A DNA stretch of 55,129 nucleotides, taken from a virus. Shown piece by piece: positions 15,196-23,308 of this stretch. The translations under genes and the position numbers were made by a program. The notes below the pieces were generated by a model. It was not told the DNA's origin, did no database searches, and saw only the letters and a list, made by a program, of their open reading frames with translations. The stretch is from positions 1-55,129 of IMG/VR virus record IMGVR_UViG_3300005618_000021; one strand, given 5' to 3'. Each line of letters starts with the position of its first letter. Position 1 is the first letter of the stretch.

Positions 15196-17909
15196 GTCAC
15201 ACTCGGCAGTAGCGTTGGATGCGACGCGTTGTCAGGCGGGACCGCCACACGTCCTGCGGAATCGAGCACGGCATTCGCAATTCGCGCAAGTAGTGCGTCT
15301 ACATCGGAGGGGTTGCTGGCATTCACTGTGCCGACTTGGACGAGAACATTGCTTACTGGCTGCATGCCGGCTGCATTCACGGAGTTGAGCGCCGGCGCCG
15401 CCGCCGTCACGGCTCCGCGTCCGAGTCCGGCGGCACCACCAATAAGGTCGCCGTGCAGGAATGGAATAAGCCATGCTGGTGGCTCAGGCAAATTACGGAT
15501 AGCGGCCGCGAGGTTATTCAGCGCTGCGGTAAGGACGTCGATAAAGCTACTGACGTTGGCCGCATTGTCGCGAAGCAAAACAAACAGATCCCCGAATGGC
15601 CCGAACGACTTGGTGATAATGTCACCCAGATCAACGTTCTGGCGAATGAAGTCGGCAAGCCGCTGAAGTCCTGCCACCGTCGAGTCGGCGCCTCCCTCAC
15701 CCTTCGCACCGATCGATTGAAACGCGCTGATCACGTTACTCAGTGCTACAAAGAAATTCCCGACCGACTGAAAGACCGGAATGAGCGGTTGGAGTTGTGT
15801 CCCGAACGCTTGCAATGGCTGAAGCAGCGTGGTACCGAAGGCATTCCCTGCCTGCGCGACCTGATCAGTAGTGATAGTGCTGAGCGCTGTACCCAAGTCT
15901 CGGATCGACGAAATGAGGTTCTGGTCGATGAAGTCGCCGACCTTCTGAAAGGCTGGCTGCATCTTCGTATCCCAGAACTCGGCTAGCGTCTTCGATGCGC
16001 TTTCGAGTGTCGGGAACACTTGCTCGCCGAGCTGTAGGAAAAACGGCACCAACGTCCCCGACAGCCAGATCCCCACGGTCTGCAGTGCGGGACTGAGCTT
16101 CGTATCCCACACCTCGCCAAGACGAGCGCCAACATCGGCGAGAATCGGCATGGTCCGATCAGCCAGATCGGCGATGCCCGGTACAAGTTGGCCTGTGACA
16201 AACCCAGCAATTTGCTGGAAGACCCCAAGTAAATTACCCAGTGGCTCGGATACGGTGCCGACTATTGCACGGAAGGTATCGAACGCACCGCCCAGGTCAC
16301 CGTTGAGCACCTTCTCGAATACCAGACCGAAATTGGCGAAGACTGGCCCGAAATCGGTAAAGAACCGTTGGACCGCGTTTCTAACACCAGCGAGGATTGG
16401 CGCTATGCTCGGCGCGAGCGCACCCAAGATCGCCTGGAATGTATCGAGTGCACCACCCACATCCCCGTTTACAAGTTTATCGAAGACCAGTCCGAAGTTC
16501 CTCAAGATCGGTTCAGCACCCGCGAAAGCATTCTCGATCTTGGTCCGAACACCACCAAAATTATTGGCTAGTGCGAGCGCGGCCAAGCCGACCACTCCAA
16601 AGAGGCCAGCGAACAACGGCAGTAACCTGATCAGAGCAGCAAACGATGGCGCCAGGAAGATCACGAGGCGACCTAGCAGGGCAAACCCGCCGACTGCACC
16701 CAAGATGCTGCCACCGACGCCGGCTATCCCCACCAAGAACCGTTGAACTTCTGGCGATAGCGTGGAGAACTGGTCAACGAGCCCCTTAGCGGCTGTTGCC
16801 AGGTCACGCAGGACGGGCAAGAAAAAGTTGCCGATCTGAATCTGTACGGTTTCGATTGAGCCAGCTAAATTTTGAAGAACACCCTGCAAGTTGTCCATAC
16901 GCGTCTGCGCTGATTGAGCAGCCACGCCTGATCCTGCAGTCGCATCGCTAAACGCCTGGACCAGCTGACCGCCAAGTTCAAAGATGGCATTCGCTGCCCG
17001 CTGGCCGTCCGTTCCAAAGATAGTCGTCAGTGCTTGCTGTCGCTGCTCGGACGTCAGTCCCTTGAGCGCGTTCCGAAGGATCTCTGCAACCGACGCCATA
17101 TCGCGGATGTTCCCGCTGGCATCGAAGAACGCGTTACTGCCATCGGCGAGCGTTAGCCCGAGTCGCTTGAACTCATCCTTCTGCTTTTTGGTGTCCGGGA
17201 TAAGCCCGTTGAGGAACGCCTTGAACGAGGTGCCAGCGTCAGCACCTGTGGCGAACCTGTTCGACAGCAAGCCGAGCGTAACGAGCGTGTCGTTCAACGA
17301 CAACCCAACCCCTGCCGCCACCCCACCTACCGCTGCCAGACCAAACCGAAGGAATGACACATCAGATGCTGACGCATTCGCCACCGCAGCCAAGCGATCG
17401 ACCACGCTCGTGAGTTCAGATGCCTGGACGCCAAAAATGTTCATCGCCTGAGCGGCAATCGTGGCGGCCTCAGTAGTAGTAATGCCAGTTGCTGCGGCCA
17501 AGTTCAGCGCAGCAGCCGCCGCACCATTGAGCACTGCCTCAGCCGGAATGCCTGCCTTGACGAGTTCTTCGATAGCTGAGGCAGCCTGACTACTACTGAA
17601 GACTGTATCGCGGCCCAATTTGAGCGCCAGCTCCGTTAGCCCAGCACCGAACTGCTCAATCTCAGAAGGGTCCAAGACTGCCTTGACGCCCGACATCTGA
17701 TGCTCAAAATCAGCCGCTGTGGAGATGGCACTCACAAATCCTGCGCCGATACCTGCCGCAGCGGAAGTCAGTACGAGCGCAGCAGGGGCTGCCGTCCGGA
17801 ACGTGTTGCCAAGCGTATTGACCTGATTGTTGAGCGTGTTCAGGCCAGAGATGGCCCCGCTCACGTCCGCCGAGACGGCGATGAAGAGCTCAGCAATCGG
17901 TACAGGAAT
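15192..17909 (-). CDS. Tail tape measure protein
   Basis: About 905 residues. The N-terminal 320 residues are the TP901-type tape-measure core (FEHQMSGVKAVLDPS...LGRDTVFSSSQAASAIEELVKAGI...GLTSEQRQQALTTIFG). Hydrophobic helices follow at about 365-435. Two pairs of internal repeats then occur, counting from GTG 17864: NFGLVF[DE]K-type at about 451-480 and 506-536, and [EF]WDTK-type at about 582-610 and 627-655. The frame is open above GTG 17864 and reads VPIAELFIAVSADVSG, a normal tape-measure N-terminus; the only start candidate there is ATT 17909, seven bases after GAGGG. It is flanked by the chaperone and distal-tail genes. Confidence 0.85.
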   Translation of the reverse strand: MPVPIAELFIAVSADVSGAISGLNTLNNQVNTLGNTFRTAAPAALVLTSAAAGIGAGFVSAISTAADFEHQMSGVKAVLDPSEIEQFGAGLTELALKLGRDTVFSSSQAASAIEELVKAGIPAEAVLNGAAAAALNLAAATGITTTEAATIAAQAMNIFGVQASELTSVVDRLAAVANASASDVSFLRFGLAAVGGVAAGVGLSLNDTLVTLGLLSNRFATGADAGTSFKAFLNGLIPDTKKQKDEFKRLGLTLADGSNAFFDASGNIRDMASVAEILRNALKGLTSEQRQQALTTIFGTDGQRAANAIFELGGQLVQAFSDATAGSGVAAQSAQTRMDNLQGVLQNLAGSIETVQIQIGNFFLPVLRDLATAAKGLVDQFSTLSPEVQRFLVGIAGVGGSILGAVGGFALLGRLVIFLAPSFAALIRLLPLFAGLFGVVGLAALALANNFGGVRTKIENAFAGAEPILRNFGLVFDKLVNGDVGGALDTFQAILGALAPSIAPILAGVRNAVQRFFTDFGPVFANFGLVFEKVLNGDLGGAFDTFRAIVGTVSEPLGNLLGVFQQIAGFVTGQLVPGIADLADRTMPILADVGARLGEVWDTKLSPALQTVGIWLSGTLVPFFLQLGEQVFPTLESASKTLAEFWDTKMQPAFQKVGDFIDQNLISSIRDLGTALSTITTDQVAQAGNAFGTTLLQPLQAFGTQLQPLIPVFQSVGNFFVALSNVISAFQSIGAKGEGGADSTVAGLQRLADFIRQNVDLGDIITKSFGPFGDLFVLLRDNAANVSSFIDVLTAALNNLAAAIRNLPEPPAWLIPFLHGDLIGGAAGLGRGAVTAAAPALNSVNAAGMQPVSNVLVQVGTVNASNPSDVDALLARIANAVLDSAGRVAVPPDNASHPTLLPSVT

Positions 17910-17939
17910 TAGAGTGCCCTCAACCGAATCTCAACCACG

Positions 17940-18101
17940 ATGGCTGATGATGCGCGCATGCGTCCTTGGATGTGGTGGGTCATTCTGTTTGTGGCACTGA
18001 TCGTGGTCCTGGTGCTGTACCGCGAGACGCCACTGGTGCGAGCAATGGGGAACGTCGTCAGCGCGATAAGCGAGGTTGCCCTCAAGTGGCAGGGTCGCTG
18101 A
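17940..18101 (+). CDS. Rightward single-pass membrane micro-protein
   Basis: 53 residues read against the operon, exactly filling the space between the tape measure (17909) and the chaperone (18105). Residues about 10-30 (WMWWVILFVALIVVLVLY) form one membrane helix preceded by a charged N-terminus; the rest is amphipathic. No good Shine-Dalgarno is seen. Tape-measure/chaperone junctions rarely carry opposite-strand genes, so it may be a late-acquired moron such as a superinfection-exclusion or toxin-like peptide. Evidence is composition only. Confidence 0.5.
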   Translation: MADDARMRPWMWWVILFVALIVVLVLYRETPLVRAMGNVVSAISEVALKWQGR

Positions 18102-18104
18102 ACC

Positions 18105-18323
18105 CTAACTAAACGGTCGCAGCGTACGTGACAGTTGGCGTGCTCGCGCCTTGTCCTCAGCATCACGCTGCGCCCGTTCACGCTCTTGCGCCTCAAGATT
18201 GAACAGCGCGATCCAGTACGCGAACTCGGCCCCGCTCATCCGATCCAGGAGTTCCGCTCGCGTCATCTTCAATTCCCTGGCCAAGTGATACTCGAACCTC
18301 AGGCTCGGATCCGTTCTCAGCAC
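18105..18323 (-). CDS. Tail assembly chaperone, frameshifted C-terminal part (gpT-like)
   Basis: 72 residues in the +1 frame after the gpG-like gene. The stretch LRTDPSLRFEYHLARELKMTRAELLDRM...FAYWIALFNLEAQERERAQRDAEDKA is the conserved gpT portion of tail-chaperone GT fusions. It has no independent Shine-Dalgarno. Joined through the candidate slip at 18321-18330 it gives a fusion of about 191 residues. The fusion would bind the tape measure while the major tail tube assembles. Confidence 0.75.
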   Translation of the reverse strand: MLRTDPSLRFEYHLARELKMTRAELLDRMSGAEFAYWIALFNLEAQERERAQRDAEDKARARQLSRTLRPFS

Positions 18324-18681
18324 TTTTGGTGGCATCTGACACAGCAAGCTGCGACAGACCCGACGCATCCATGATGGCTCGGAGAATCAGGCTCACGGCT
18401 ACTGCCGACTTCTCTTGCAGCCGGTCGTAGTCGTCCAGCGTAAAGGCAGGTTCAACCACGCCCTCGACGAACAGGAGCGCTTCGAGCATCTCATTGTCGA
18501 CGACGTCCTGCTTCGTAAAGCGGTCCTGATGCGTGGCCCGCTTACGCATGGAGTCTGCCTGCTTCTTGCTGAACGTCCGAATACGTACGGCCCCACCCCA
18601 TTGGGGGATATCGACCGTACGCTCTTCGATGTCCTTGGCTGCCCAGATCTCCTCGGCAGTCAGTATGTGAACCTGATCCAT
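18193..18681 (-). CDS. Tail assembly chaperone, gpG-like
   Basis: 162 residues from ATG 18681 with GAGGAGGG just upstream. The N-terminal half (LTAEEIWAAKDIEERTVDIPQWGGAVRIRTFSKKQADSM) is typical of tail assembly chaperones, which read ...x-IPEWGG-x-V in this position. The last 45 residues after the slip site look like low-constraint tail. It lies between major tail protein and tape measure, the standard place. Confidence 0.8.
   Translation of the reverse strand: MDQVHILTAEEIWAAKDIEERTVDIPQWGGAVRIRTFSKKQADSMRKRATHQDRFTKQDVVDNEMLEALLFVEGVVEPAFTLDDYDRLQEKSAVAVSLILRAIMDASGLSQLAVSDATKSAENGSEPEVRVSLGQGIEDDASGTPGSDERGRVRVLDRAVQS
18321..18330 (-). other. Candidate +1 programmed frameshift site
   Basis: Minus-strand ACCAAAAGTG: the zero-frame Lys codon AAA (18327-18325) is followed by A, so the lysyl-tRNA can slip one base forward onto AAA and continue at GTG, entering the gpT frame as ...DATK-VLRTDP. 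No upstream slip is needed. The direction (+1) differs from the commoner -1 of lambda-type chaperones. Confidence 0.55.
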
Positions 18682-18715
18682 GAGCCCTCCTCAGGGGTGA
18701 TGGGGAATTGAAGAA

Positions 18716-19111
18716 CTAGGCGTTGGTAATAGTGCCTGCGACGGCGAGCTCTGATCGCCAGGTCGCTGTATCGTCACCTGGCGTATCCACCCTGTAGGAC
18801 GCGACGTACGCACTCCCCGAGAAGGATCGCGTGCCACCTCCTGAGCCTGATGGTCGATGCGCAAACGTGCTGGTGGCCGGTGTCGTGGCGAGCATCAGCG
18901 GCGCGATGATGGCATCGAGCGCCGGGTCGTAGCCACCCTCAAGGCTGATCGTGCCCGAATAGGAGCCGACCAGTTTCGTCGCGGCGTTGCCGCCGATCGG
19001 TTTCACGTCCTTGATGTCACGCTCGATGTTGATGCTCACCGACGTGACGTACTGACTGATATCAGTACCGCCGAGCGTGAAGGTGGCGATATTACCTGAG
19101 TTGAACGGCAT
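18716..19111 (-). CDS. Major tail tube protein
   Basis: 131 residues. FTLGGTDISQYVTSVSINIERDIKDVKPIGG and VGSYSGTISLEGGYDPALDAIIAPLM match small phage tail-tube subunits of the phi13/TP901-like group. GAAAGG lies before ATG 19111. Its start overlaps the preceding small gene by 20 bases. Upstream tail-terminator and downstream chaperone genes complete the normal order. Confidence 0.8.
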   Translation of the reverse strand: MPFNSGNIATFTLGGTDISQYVTSVSINIERDIKDVKPIGGNAATKLVGSYSGTISLEGGYDPALDAIIAPLMLATTPATSTFAHRPSGSGGGTRSFSGSAYVASYRVDTPGDDTATWRSELAVAGTITNA

Positions 19112-19355
19112 CCGATTGCCCGATCCTTTCTTCAGATCGAGCGAGCGGCTCGGCCGGTGGCTCGGTAGGAATACCTATAGTGCGAATACTGCTATGCGGT
19201 AATCGCCAGCGAACCTCAATCGCCCGTACAACGATATTCAACCCGCGGAGAATGGTCAGCCAGAACACATCGTCTGCGCGTTCATCATCGATCGCATGCG
19301 TGACGATAGATAAGCCGCGCCGGACCTGAATCCAGAACTCCCGCTCATCCTTCAT
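19092..19355 (-). CDS. Small helical protein with internal duplication
   Basis: 87 residues, ATG overlapping the tail-terminator stop. Two adjacent helices are copies of one another: EFWIQVRRGLSIVTHAID and VFWLTILRGLNIVVRAIE. Related sequences of the form FW...RRGL..IV.AIE occur singly in phage and bacterial short proteins. The last 35 residues are Pro/Arg-rich. Function unknown; the duplication may double a protein-binding helix. Confidence 0.65.
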   Translation of the reverse strand: MKDEREFWIQVRRGLSIVTHAIDDERADDVFWLTILRGLNIVVRAIEVRWRLPHSSIRTIGIPTEPPAEPLARSEERIGQSDAVQLR

Positions 19356-19789
19356 GCGAAGCTGAGCGGCTGATATTTGATCCGGTAAAACCCACCGAGA
19401 TATACGGTCGGAACACCGTTCTCCATGTCCTTGCGCTGGTGTGGCTGCTCGCGCAGACAGGACGCGACTCGAATATCCTCCACAATGGTGCCCTGGTCAG
19501 GGAGAGACGTAACGAGCAGGTCGTCCATGCGATCCGCAATCGTCCGCAGGCTATTGAAGGACGAGCCTGTACCTACGGCGCGGATCAAGTAGATGGCGTT
19601 GGTCAACCGCGTGCGCAGCGTAACCACCTTGTCGGCGCCACCCAGGAATGCGAACAACACGAGCGGCGTCGTCGATCCCTGTGGTGCCATGTCGCCATAC
19701 ACACGCCCCCCGACGGCTGCGGACAAAACGACGTCACCGGCCAGTATCGTAGTCAGCCATTGATCGACCCGCAGAATGTCCGCGCTCAT
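19352..19789 (-). CDS. Tail terminator / tail completion protein (DUF3168-like)
   Basis: 145 residues. The VDQWLTTILAGDVVLSAAVGGRVYGDMAPQGSTTPLVLFAFLGG start and AIYLIRAVGTGSSFNSLRTIADRMDDLL centre follow the pattern of tail terminator proteins, which cap the tail tube and join it to the head. It is placed between a head-tail gp10-like gene and the tail tube gene. Confidence 0.75.
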   Translation of the reverse strand: MSADILRVDQWLTTILAGDVVLSAAVGGRVYGDMAPQGSTTPLVLFAFLGGADKVVTLRTRLTNAIYLIRAVGTGSSFNSLRTIADRMDDLLVTSLPDQGTIVEDIRVASCLREQPHQRKDMENGVPTVYLGGFYRIKYQPLSFA

Positions 19790-19792
19790 AAC

Positions 19793-20242
19793 TCAGAGAT
19801 CGGCGATGTGAGACATTCGCTCGGCGAAGGCGTCGGCGCTCACTTCAATCGCTGGCAGCATGAAGGATTGCGGCGGTATGAAGCGCGTTCCCAACTCCTG
19901 AAAGATGCTGTAGTTGACTGCCGATCCCACCACAGCTCGAAACGTCGGATCTGTTGCCGCAAACGAGATCACGAAGTCTGACGTAACTTCGGGTATGATG
20001 ATCGCATCTGGATTACGTGCCTCCGCCGCTCCAGACCGCTCCGGATAGTCACTACCATCGGGTGACGACACATAGATCGACTCGCGAAGTGCGCCAGTAT
20101 CGACCGGCGCCAGAATATTGGCACGGTCCTGAATCTCAGTGGCTGTATCAAGCACAGCCGCGTGCGTCCGCGGCACGAGCACCCCGAGCAGTAATGGAAT
20201 ACGGTTCGATCTGAGTGTGACCGTCATTCCACTCGACGGCAT
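19793..20242 (-). CDS. HK97 gp10-like head-tail/tail completion protein
   Basis: 149 residues from ATG 20242 (ATG 20227 is an alternative with GAGTGG close upstream). ANILAPVDTGALRESIYV and YSIFQELGTRFIPPQSFMLPAI are diagnostic of the HK97 gp10 family, which completes the head-tail interface. It lies between a structural gene and the tail terminator. Confidence 0.85.
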   Translation of the reverse strand: MPSSGMTVTLRSNRIPLLLGVLVPRTHAAVLDTATEIQDRANILAPVDTGALRESIYVSSPDGSDYPERSGAAEARNPDAIIIPEVTSDFVISFAATDPTFRAVVGSAVNYSIFQELGTRFIPPQSFMLPAIEVSADAFAERMSHIADL

Positions 20243-20247
20243 GATTG

Positions 20248-20607
20248 TCAGGACGTCCCGAGCAGAATCACACGAGCCACGATGCTGGTGCCGCTCGACC
20301 AGTTCACCTGCACGGTCGACGTAGTGCTGTTGTAGAGCGCCGTGTCGAACGGACCGGCGGCCACCGTACCGCTCGCCGCGACAGTCACGGCCTGGTCGGC
20401 GATGGCGTAGGCCGTGGTGCCCACGTTGTAAGTGCCGTTCGTGACGAACGTTGCCGTGATCGCTGAGGCCGAGTTGTTGAAAATCTCGATGAACGAGCGA
20501 CCGGTATTTGTCCACTCGTTGCCGTTGCCAGCGTCGACCGGCACGCCTGATGCGAGGACAACGCCAGATGCGGCGGTCGTAATTGGGGTAAACGGGGATC
20601 GGGCCAT
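20248..20607 (-). CDS. Small virion protein, Ala/Thr-rich beta domain
   Basis: 119 residues. Sequence is low in charge and beta-rich (SFIEIFNNSASAITATFVTNGTYNVG), similar in style to the protein at 10319-10945. AGAAGGAG lies before ATG 20607. Located inside the head-tail connector genes; a head decoration or stopper role is possible. Confidence 0.6.
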   Translation of the reverse strand: MARSPFTPITTAASGVVLASGVPVDAGNGNEWTNTGRSFIEIFNNSASAITATFVTNGTYNVGTTAYAIADQAVTVAASGTVAAGPFDTALYNSTTSTVQVNWSSGTSIVARVILLGTS

Positions 20608-20690
20608 GACGTGTTCTGACTCCTTCTGCTAGTTCTTGGGAGGAGCCAGAGAACTGGCGCGTGCCAAGCTGGGTGTCGGGGGACTTGCGA

Positions 20691-21047
20691 CTAGGTAATT
20701 TCCTGGCAGATTACGCGAGTTGCGAGATCGAGACTGCCGGTTGCTGACGAGACCACCTCGAACGATCGAGTGCTCACCGTGATTCGGTCCGTCGTACGGA
20801 TATCGGTGCCGAGCGCGAAGACGAACGTCCAGAAGATGATGGCTTGCACGGTCACGGCATTCTCACGCTCGATGGGCGTAATCTGCGTTCGCGAGAATGA
20901 GCACATATGCGTGGCAACCACCGTGTAGGTATCCGTGAACCCGCCAGTATTGTCGGCAACCTGGCTCTTGCGCAGGATGGTCGCACTCGCATTGAACGTA
21001 CGCGCAAGTGCTGCTCTGAGCCGGACCGTCGAGCCAGGAATCGCCAT
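20691..21047 (-). CDS. Head closure / head-tail adaptor protein
   Basis: 118 residues. ATILRKSQVADNTGGFTDTYTVVATHMCSFS and the C-terminal ITVSTRSFEVVSSA follow the pattern of SPP1 gp16-like stoppers. Its start overlaps the connector stop. Genes on both sides are head-tail joining proteins. Confidence 0.75.
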   Translation of the reverse strand: MAIPGSTVRLRAALARTFNASATILRKSQVADNTGGFTDTYTVVATHMCSFSRTQITPIERENAVTVQAIIFWTFVFALGTDIRTTDRITVSTRSFEVVSSATGSLDLATRVICQEIT

Positions 21048-21682
21048 TACGTGACGAACCCGCCTCGTCTGAACTGGTCGACAATCAACGCTGTGGAACT
21101 GGGCAGCGTCGTATTACCCATCGTGACCGACAGCTCGGTGCCGATCTTGTAACTCTGCACGCCAGGAATCGCCAGATCACCACCCCCGCCCACACCGGTC
21201 GTCGACTCGGCGACCAGCATGCACAGCTCCCGGATTTGCGCCGGAACGTTGGCGAGCGTGCAATAGCCGAATTGTCCGGTAATCTGAACCGCGTCCTGCC
21301 AGGCGGGGAAGGTATAACGGCCAGTCGTCCAGTTCTTATTAATGCACGTGTACGGCTCATTGTCGAGTGGCGCGTTCCGCGGCCCGAGCCAGTAATCAGT
21401 GGTGACCGTCCACGTCGTCTCGTACACGCCATCGCCATTGGCGTCCGTGGCCAGAGTCGTCACCGAAAGCAGGTCGCCCGTCTCGAGATACCAGTACGCA
21501 TTGCATGCCGTGAAGTAGCGCGTCTCAGGAGCTGCCGTGGTAAAGAACCGGCGACCAAGGGTTCGATCGATCCAACGTGAGGCCGACTGGAGCGCGCGGT
21601 CGAGCATAAAATCCTGTTCGCCCACGGGCACACCTAACCGCTCTCGGAACTCGGCGACGGACGCGTACAGGTTAGCGCTCAT
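21047..21682 (-). CDS. Head-tail connector (gp6/gp15-like)
   Basis: 211 residues. YASVAEFRERLGVPVGEQDFMLDRALQSASRWIDRTLGRRF is the usual helical N-terminus of connector proteins that attach below the portal; later LVAESTTGVGGGG and VTMGNTTLPSSTALIVDQFRR are common in this family. It follows a 30-residue basic peptide gene by a TGATG overlap. Confidence 0.8.
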   Translation of the reverse strand: MSANLYASVAEFRERLGVPVGEQDFMLDRALQSASRWIDRTLGRRFFTTAAPETRYFTACNAYWYLETGDLLSVTTLATDANGDGVYETTWTVTTDYWLGPRNAPLDNEPYTCINKNWTTGRYTFPAWQDAVQITGQFGYCTLANVPAQIRELCMLVAESTTGVGGGGDLAIPGVQSYKIGTELSVTMGNTTLPSSTALIVDQFRRGGFVT

Positions 21683-21774
21683 CAGTAGGGCCGCGGCCTG
21701 GGCTTCGGCTTGGGTCGGGGTTTCGGCATGGGCTTGATCCGCTGTGGCTGAGTCGGGAATCGAACAAGGGTCAT
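21682..21774 (-). CDS. 30-residue Pro/Lys/Arg peptide, coupled on both sides
   Basis: Reads MTLVRFPTQPQRIKP followed by a KPRPKPKPRPRPY tail. ATG 21774 overlaps the aminotransferase stop (ATGA) and its own stop overlaps the connector ATG (TGATG), so it forms an unbroken translational chain. The basic polyproline tail could bind DNA or a structural partner. It may instead serve only to carry ribosomes from the inserted glycan island back to the connector gene. Confidence 0.5.
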   Translation of the reverse strand: MTLVRFPTQPQRIKPMPKPRPKPKPRPRPY

Positions 21775-22919
21775 GCGGGCACCAACTGACGGGCGTGCGC
21801 CCATTCGAGCACGGCGGCTACAACACGCGCACGATCATTGTTTGAGAGCCACCACCCGACCGGGATCGCCACCTCGTGCTCGGCGAACGCATCCACGCCG
21901 GGCAGTGGGCCATTGGGGTAGAAGAAGGCGGGGTGGGTGTCGTTGCGCCTGTGCACGGGACTTGCACTGATACCACGGCTGCTCAGATGATCGATCAATG
22001 ACGCTCGGTCATCGACCAGCACGCAGTACAGCCACCAGGACGAGCCGGGATCCTCAGGAGGCGAGGTGAGGCCCGGCACGTCCTGGAGCGCCTGCGAGTA
22101 CCAGACCGCGTTCTCACGATGCCTGGCCACAAGTTCTTGAACGTGCGGGATGTTGGCTAGCCCAATCGACGCCGCGATGTCGTTCATGTGGTACTTGAAC
22201 CCAACTTCACGAATGTCTTGAGAGCAGCGAAAGTCCGCGGATGAGGTGCGGTCGAGGCCGTACCAGCGCAAGAGCCGAGCGCGCTCGTACTGGTGCTCGG
22301 GGACCATGAGCGCGCCGCCATCTCCAGTGGTCAAATGCTTGATTGCCTGAAAGGACCACGCCACGTAGTCGCCGCGGTTGTTCGGATCGACGAACAGGTT
22401 GTGTGCGGCGTCCTGAATGACGGGCAGCAGCGGAACTATTTGCTTGACTGGTGCGCTGTCAATCGCCTGGCGGAGGGCCGCATAGTCACATGAGCGCCCC
22501 GCCCAGTCCACGGCCATGACGGCTCTAGTTCGGTGCGTAATCTTGTGGAGCACATCGGTCGGATCGATCAAGCCCGTGATTGGGTCGACGTCGGCCCAGA
22601 CAATCTTGGCACCACGATTGACGATGACCCCGTTCGTGGCCGTACACGTCATCGGCGTGGTGATCACTTCGCTGCCGAGTCCGACACCACACAGATGCAA
22701 GGCCAGGTCGAGCGCCGACGTACAAGAATTGAGCGCTAGTGGAGAAAGGGATGGTGGTGGCATCCCCACTAACTGCCCGAAGGCTTGCTCGAACTCCTGC
22801 ACGCGCGGCCCCTCGCCGAGATAAGAGCGTCCGCTCTCATCGGGAGTCAGCGTAGCGACAACCCGTTCTTTCGCTTCTGGTGCAACGAACGGACGGAACA
22901 AATCGATCACTGTGGCCAT
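21771..22919 (-). CDS. DegT/DnrJ/EryC1/StrS sugar aminotransferase
   Basis: 382 residues. PLP-fold landmarks: NSCTSALDLALHL near residue 65, VDPITGLIDP, AVDWAGRSCD, VIQDAAHNL (PLP-binding Asp) and WSFQAIKHLTTGDGG, whose Lys194 is the Schiff-base residue. Family members transfer an amino group from Glu or Gln to a keto group on a nucleotide sugar. It is the last gene of the second glycan island and follows the GNAT gene, a pairing that would make an N-acylated amino sugar. Confidence 0.9.
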   Translation of the reverse strand: MATVIDLFRPFVAPEAKERVVATLTPDESGRSYLGEGPRVQEFEQAFGQLVGMPPPSLSPLALNSCTSALDLALHLCGVGLGSEVITTPMTCTATNGVIVNRGAKIVWADVDPITGLIDPTDVLHKITHRTRAVMAVDWAGRSCDYAALRQAIDSAPVKQIVPLLPVIQDAAHNLFVDPNNRGDYVAWSFQAIKHLTTGDGGALMVPEHQYERARLLRWYGLDRTSSADFRCSQDIREVGFKYHMNDIAASIGLANIPHVQELVARHRENAVWYSQALQDVPGLTSPPEDPGSSWWLYCVLVDDRASLIDHLSSRGISASPVHRRNDTHPAFFYPNGPLPGVDAFAEHEVAIPVGWWLSNNDRARVVAAVLEWAHARQLVPA

Positions 22920-23308
22920 CTCCGGTAACCCGACTTCGCCTGAAACCCGATCTCTTCGTAAAACGACTGAGCGAGCGACGTGGACAACAGGTCAATCCTT
23001 GCCTTCGGAAACTCCTGCGCTACCGCATCGACCAACGCTCGACCTATCCCCTGGAACCGCGCATCGGTCGCCACGGCGAGCTCTGTCACGTACGAACACA
23101 CGTCGCCATCACTCAGGACGCGAATGAACCCCACGACCTTGTGCTCGGTGACCGCCACAAAGGCACAGCCCGTCTCTGCGGCCTCATTCAGCACGTCCTG
23201 CGAGGGAATCGCGTTCTCCTGCCAACCCGTGGACAACAACAGGTCGCGCACGGCAGCATCGTGCTCCTCTTCGTACTGCTGCACCACGTACACCACCGCA
23301 ACACTCAT
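22907..23308 (-). CDS. GNAT-family N-acetyltransferase
   Basis: 133 residues from ATG 23308, coupled to the glycosyltransferase stop. The GNAT core is present: CAFVAVTEHKVVGFIRVLSDG, then YVTELAVATDARFQGIGRALVDAVA (acetyl-CoA loop Q-x-x-G-I-G-x-A), then SFYEEIGF. Expected to acetylate an amine with acetyl-CoA. Position next to an aminotransferase suggests an amino-sugar nucleotide as substrate; antibiotic or protein acetylation is an alternative. Confidence 0.8.
   Translation of the reverse strand: MSVAVVYVVQQYEEEHDAAVRDLLLSTGWQENAIPSQDVLNEAAETGCAFVAVTEHKVVGFIRVLSDGDVCSYVTELAVATDARFQGIGRALVDAVAQEFPKARIDLLSTSLAQSFYEEIGFQAKSGYRRWPQ

Noticed and set aside
17909-18196. Leftward 95-codon frame between chaperone and tape measure
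   Set aside because: Antisense to the 53-residue membrane gene and overlaps the chaperone; composition is Arg/Ser noise.
21740-21765. tRNA-like T-arm sequence (gggaatcgaac)
   Set aside because: No matching acceptor or anticodon arms can be drawn around it; the bases are explained by the 30-residue gene.
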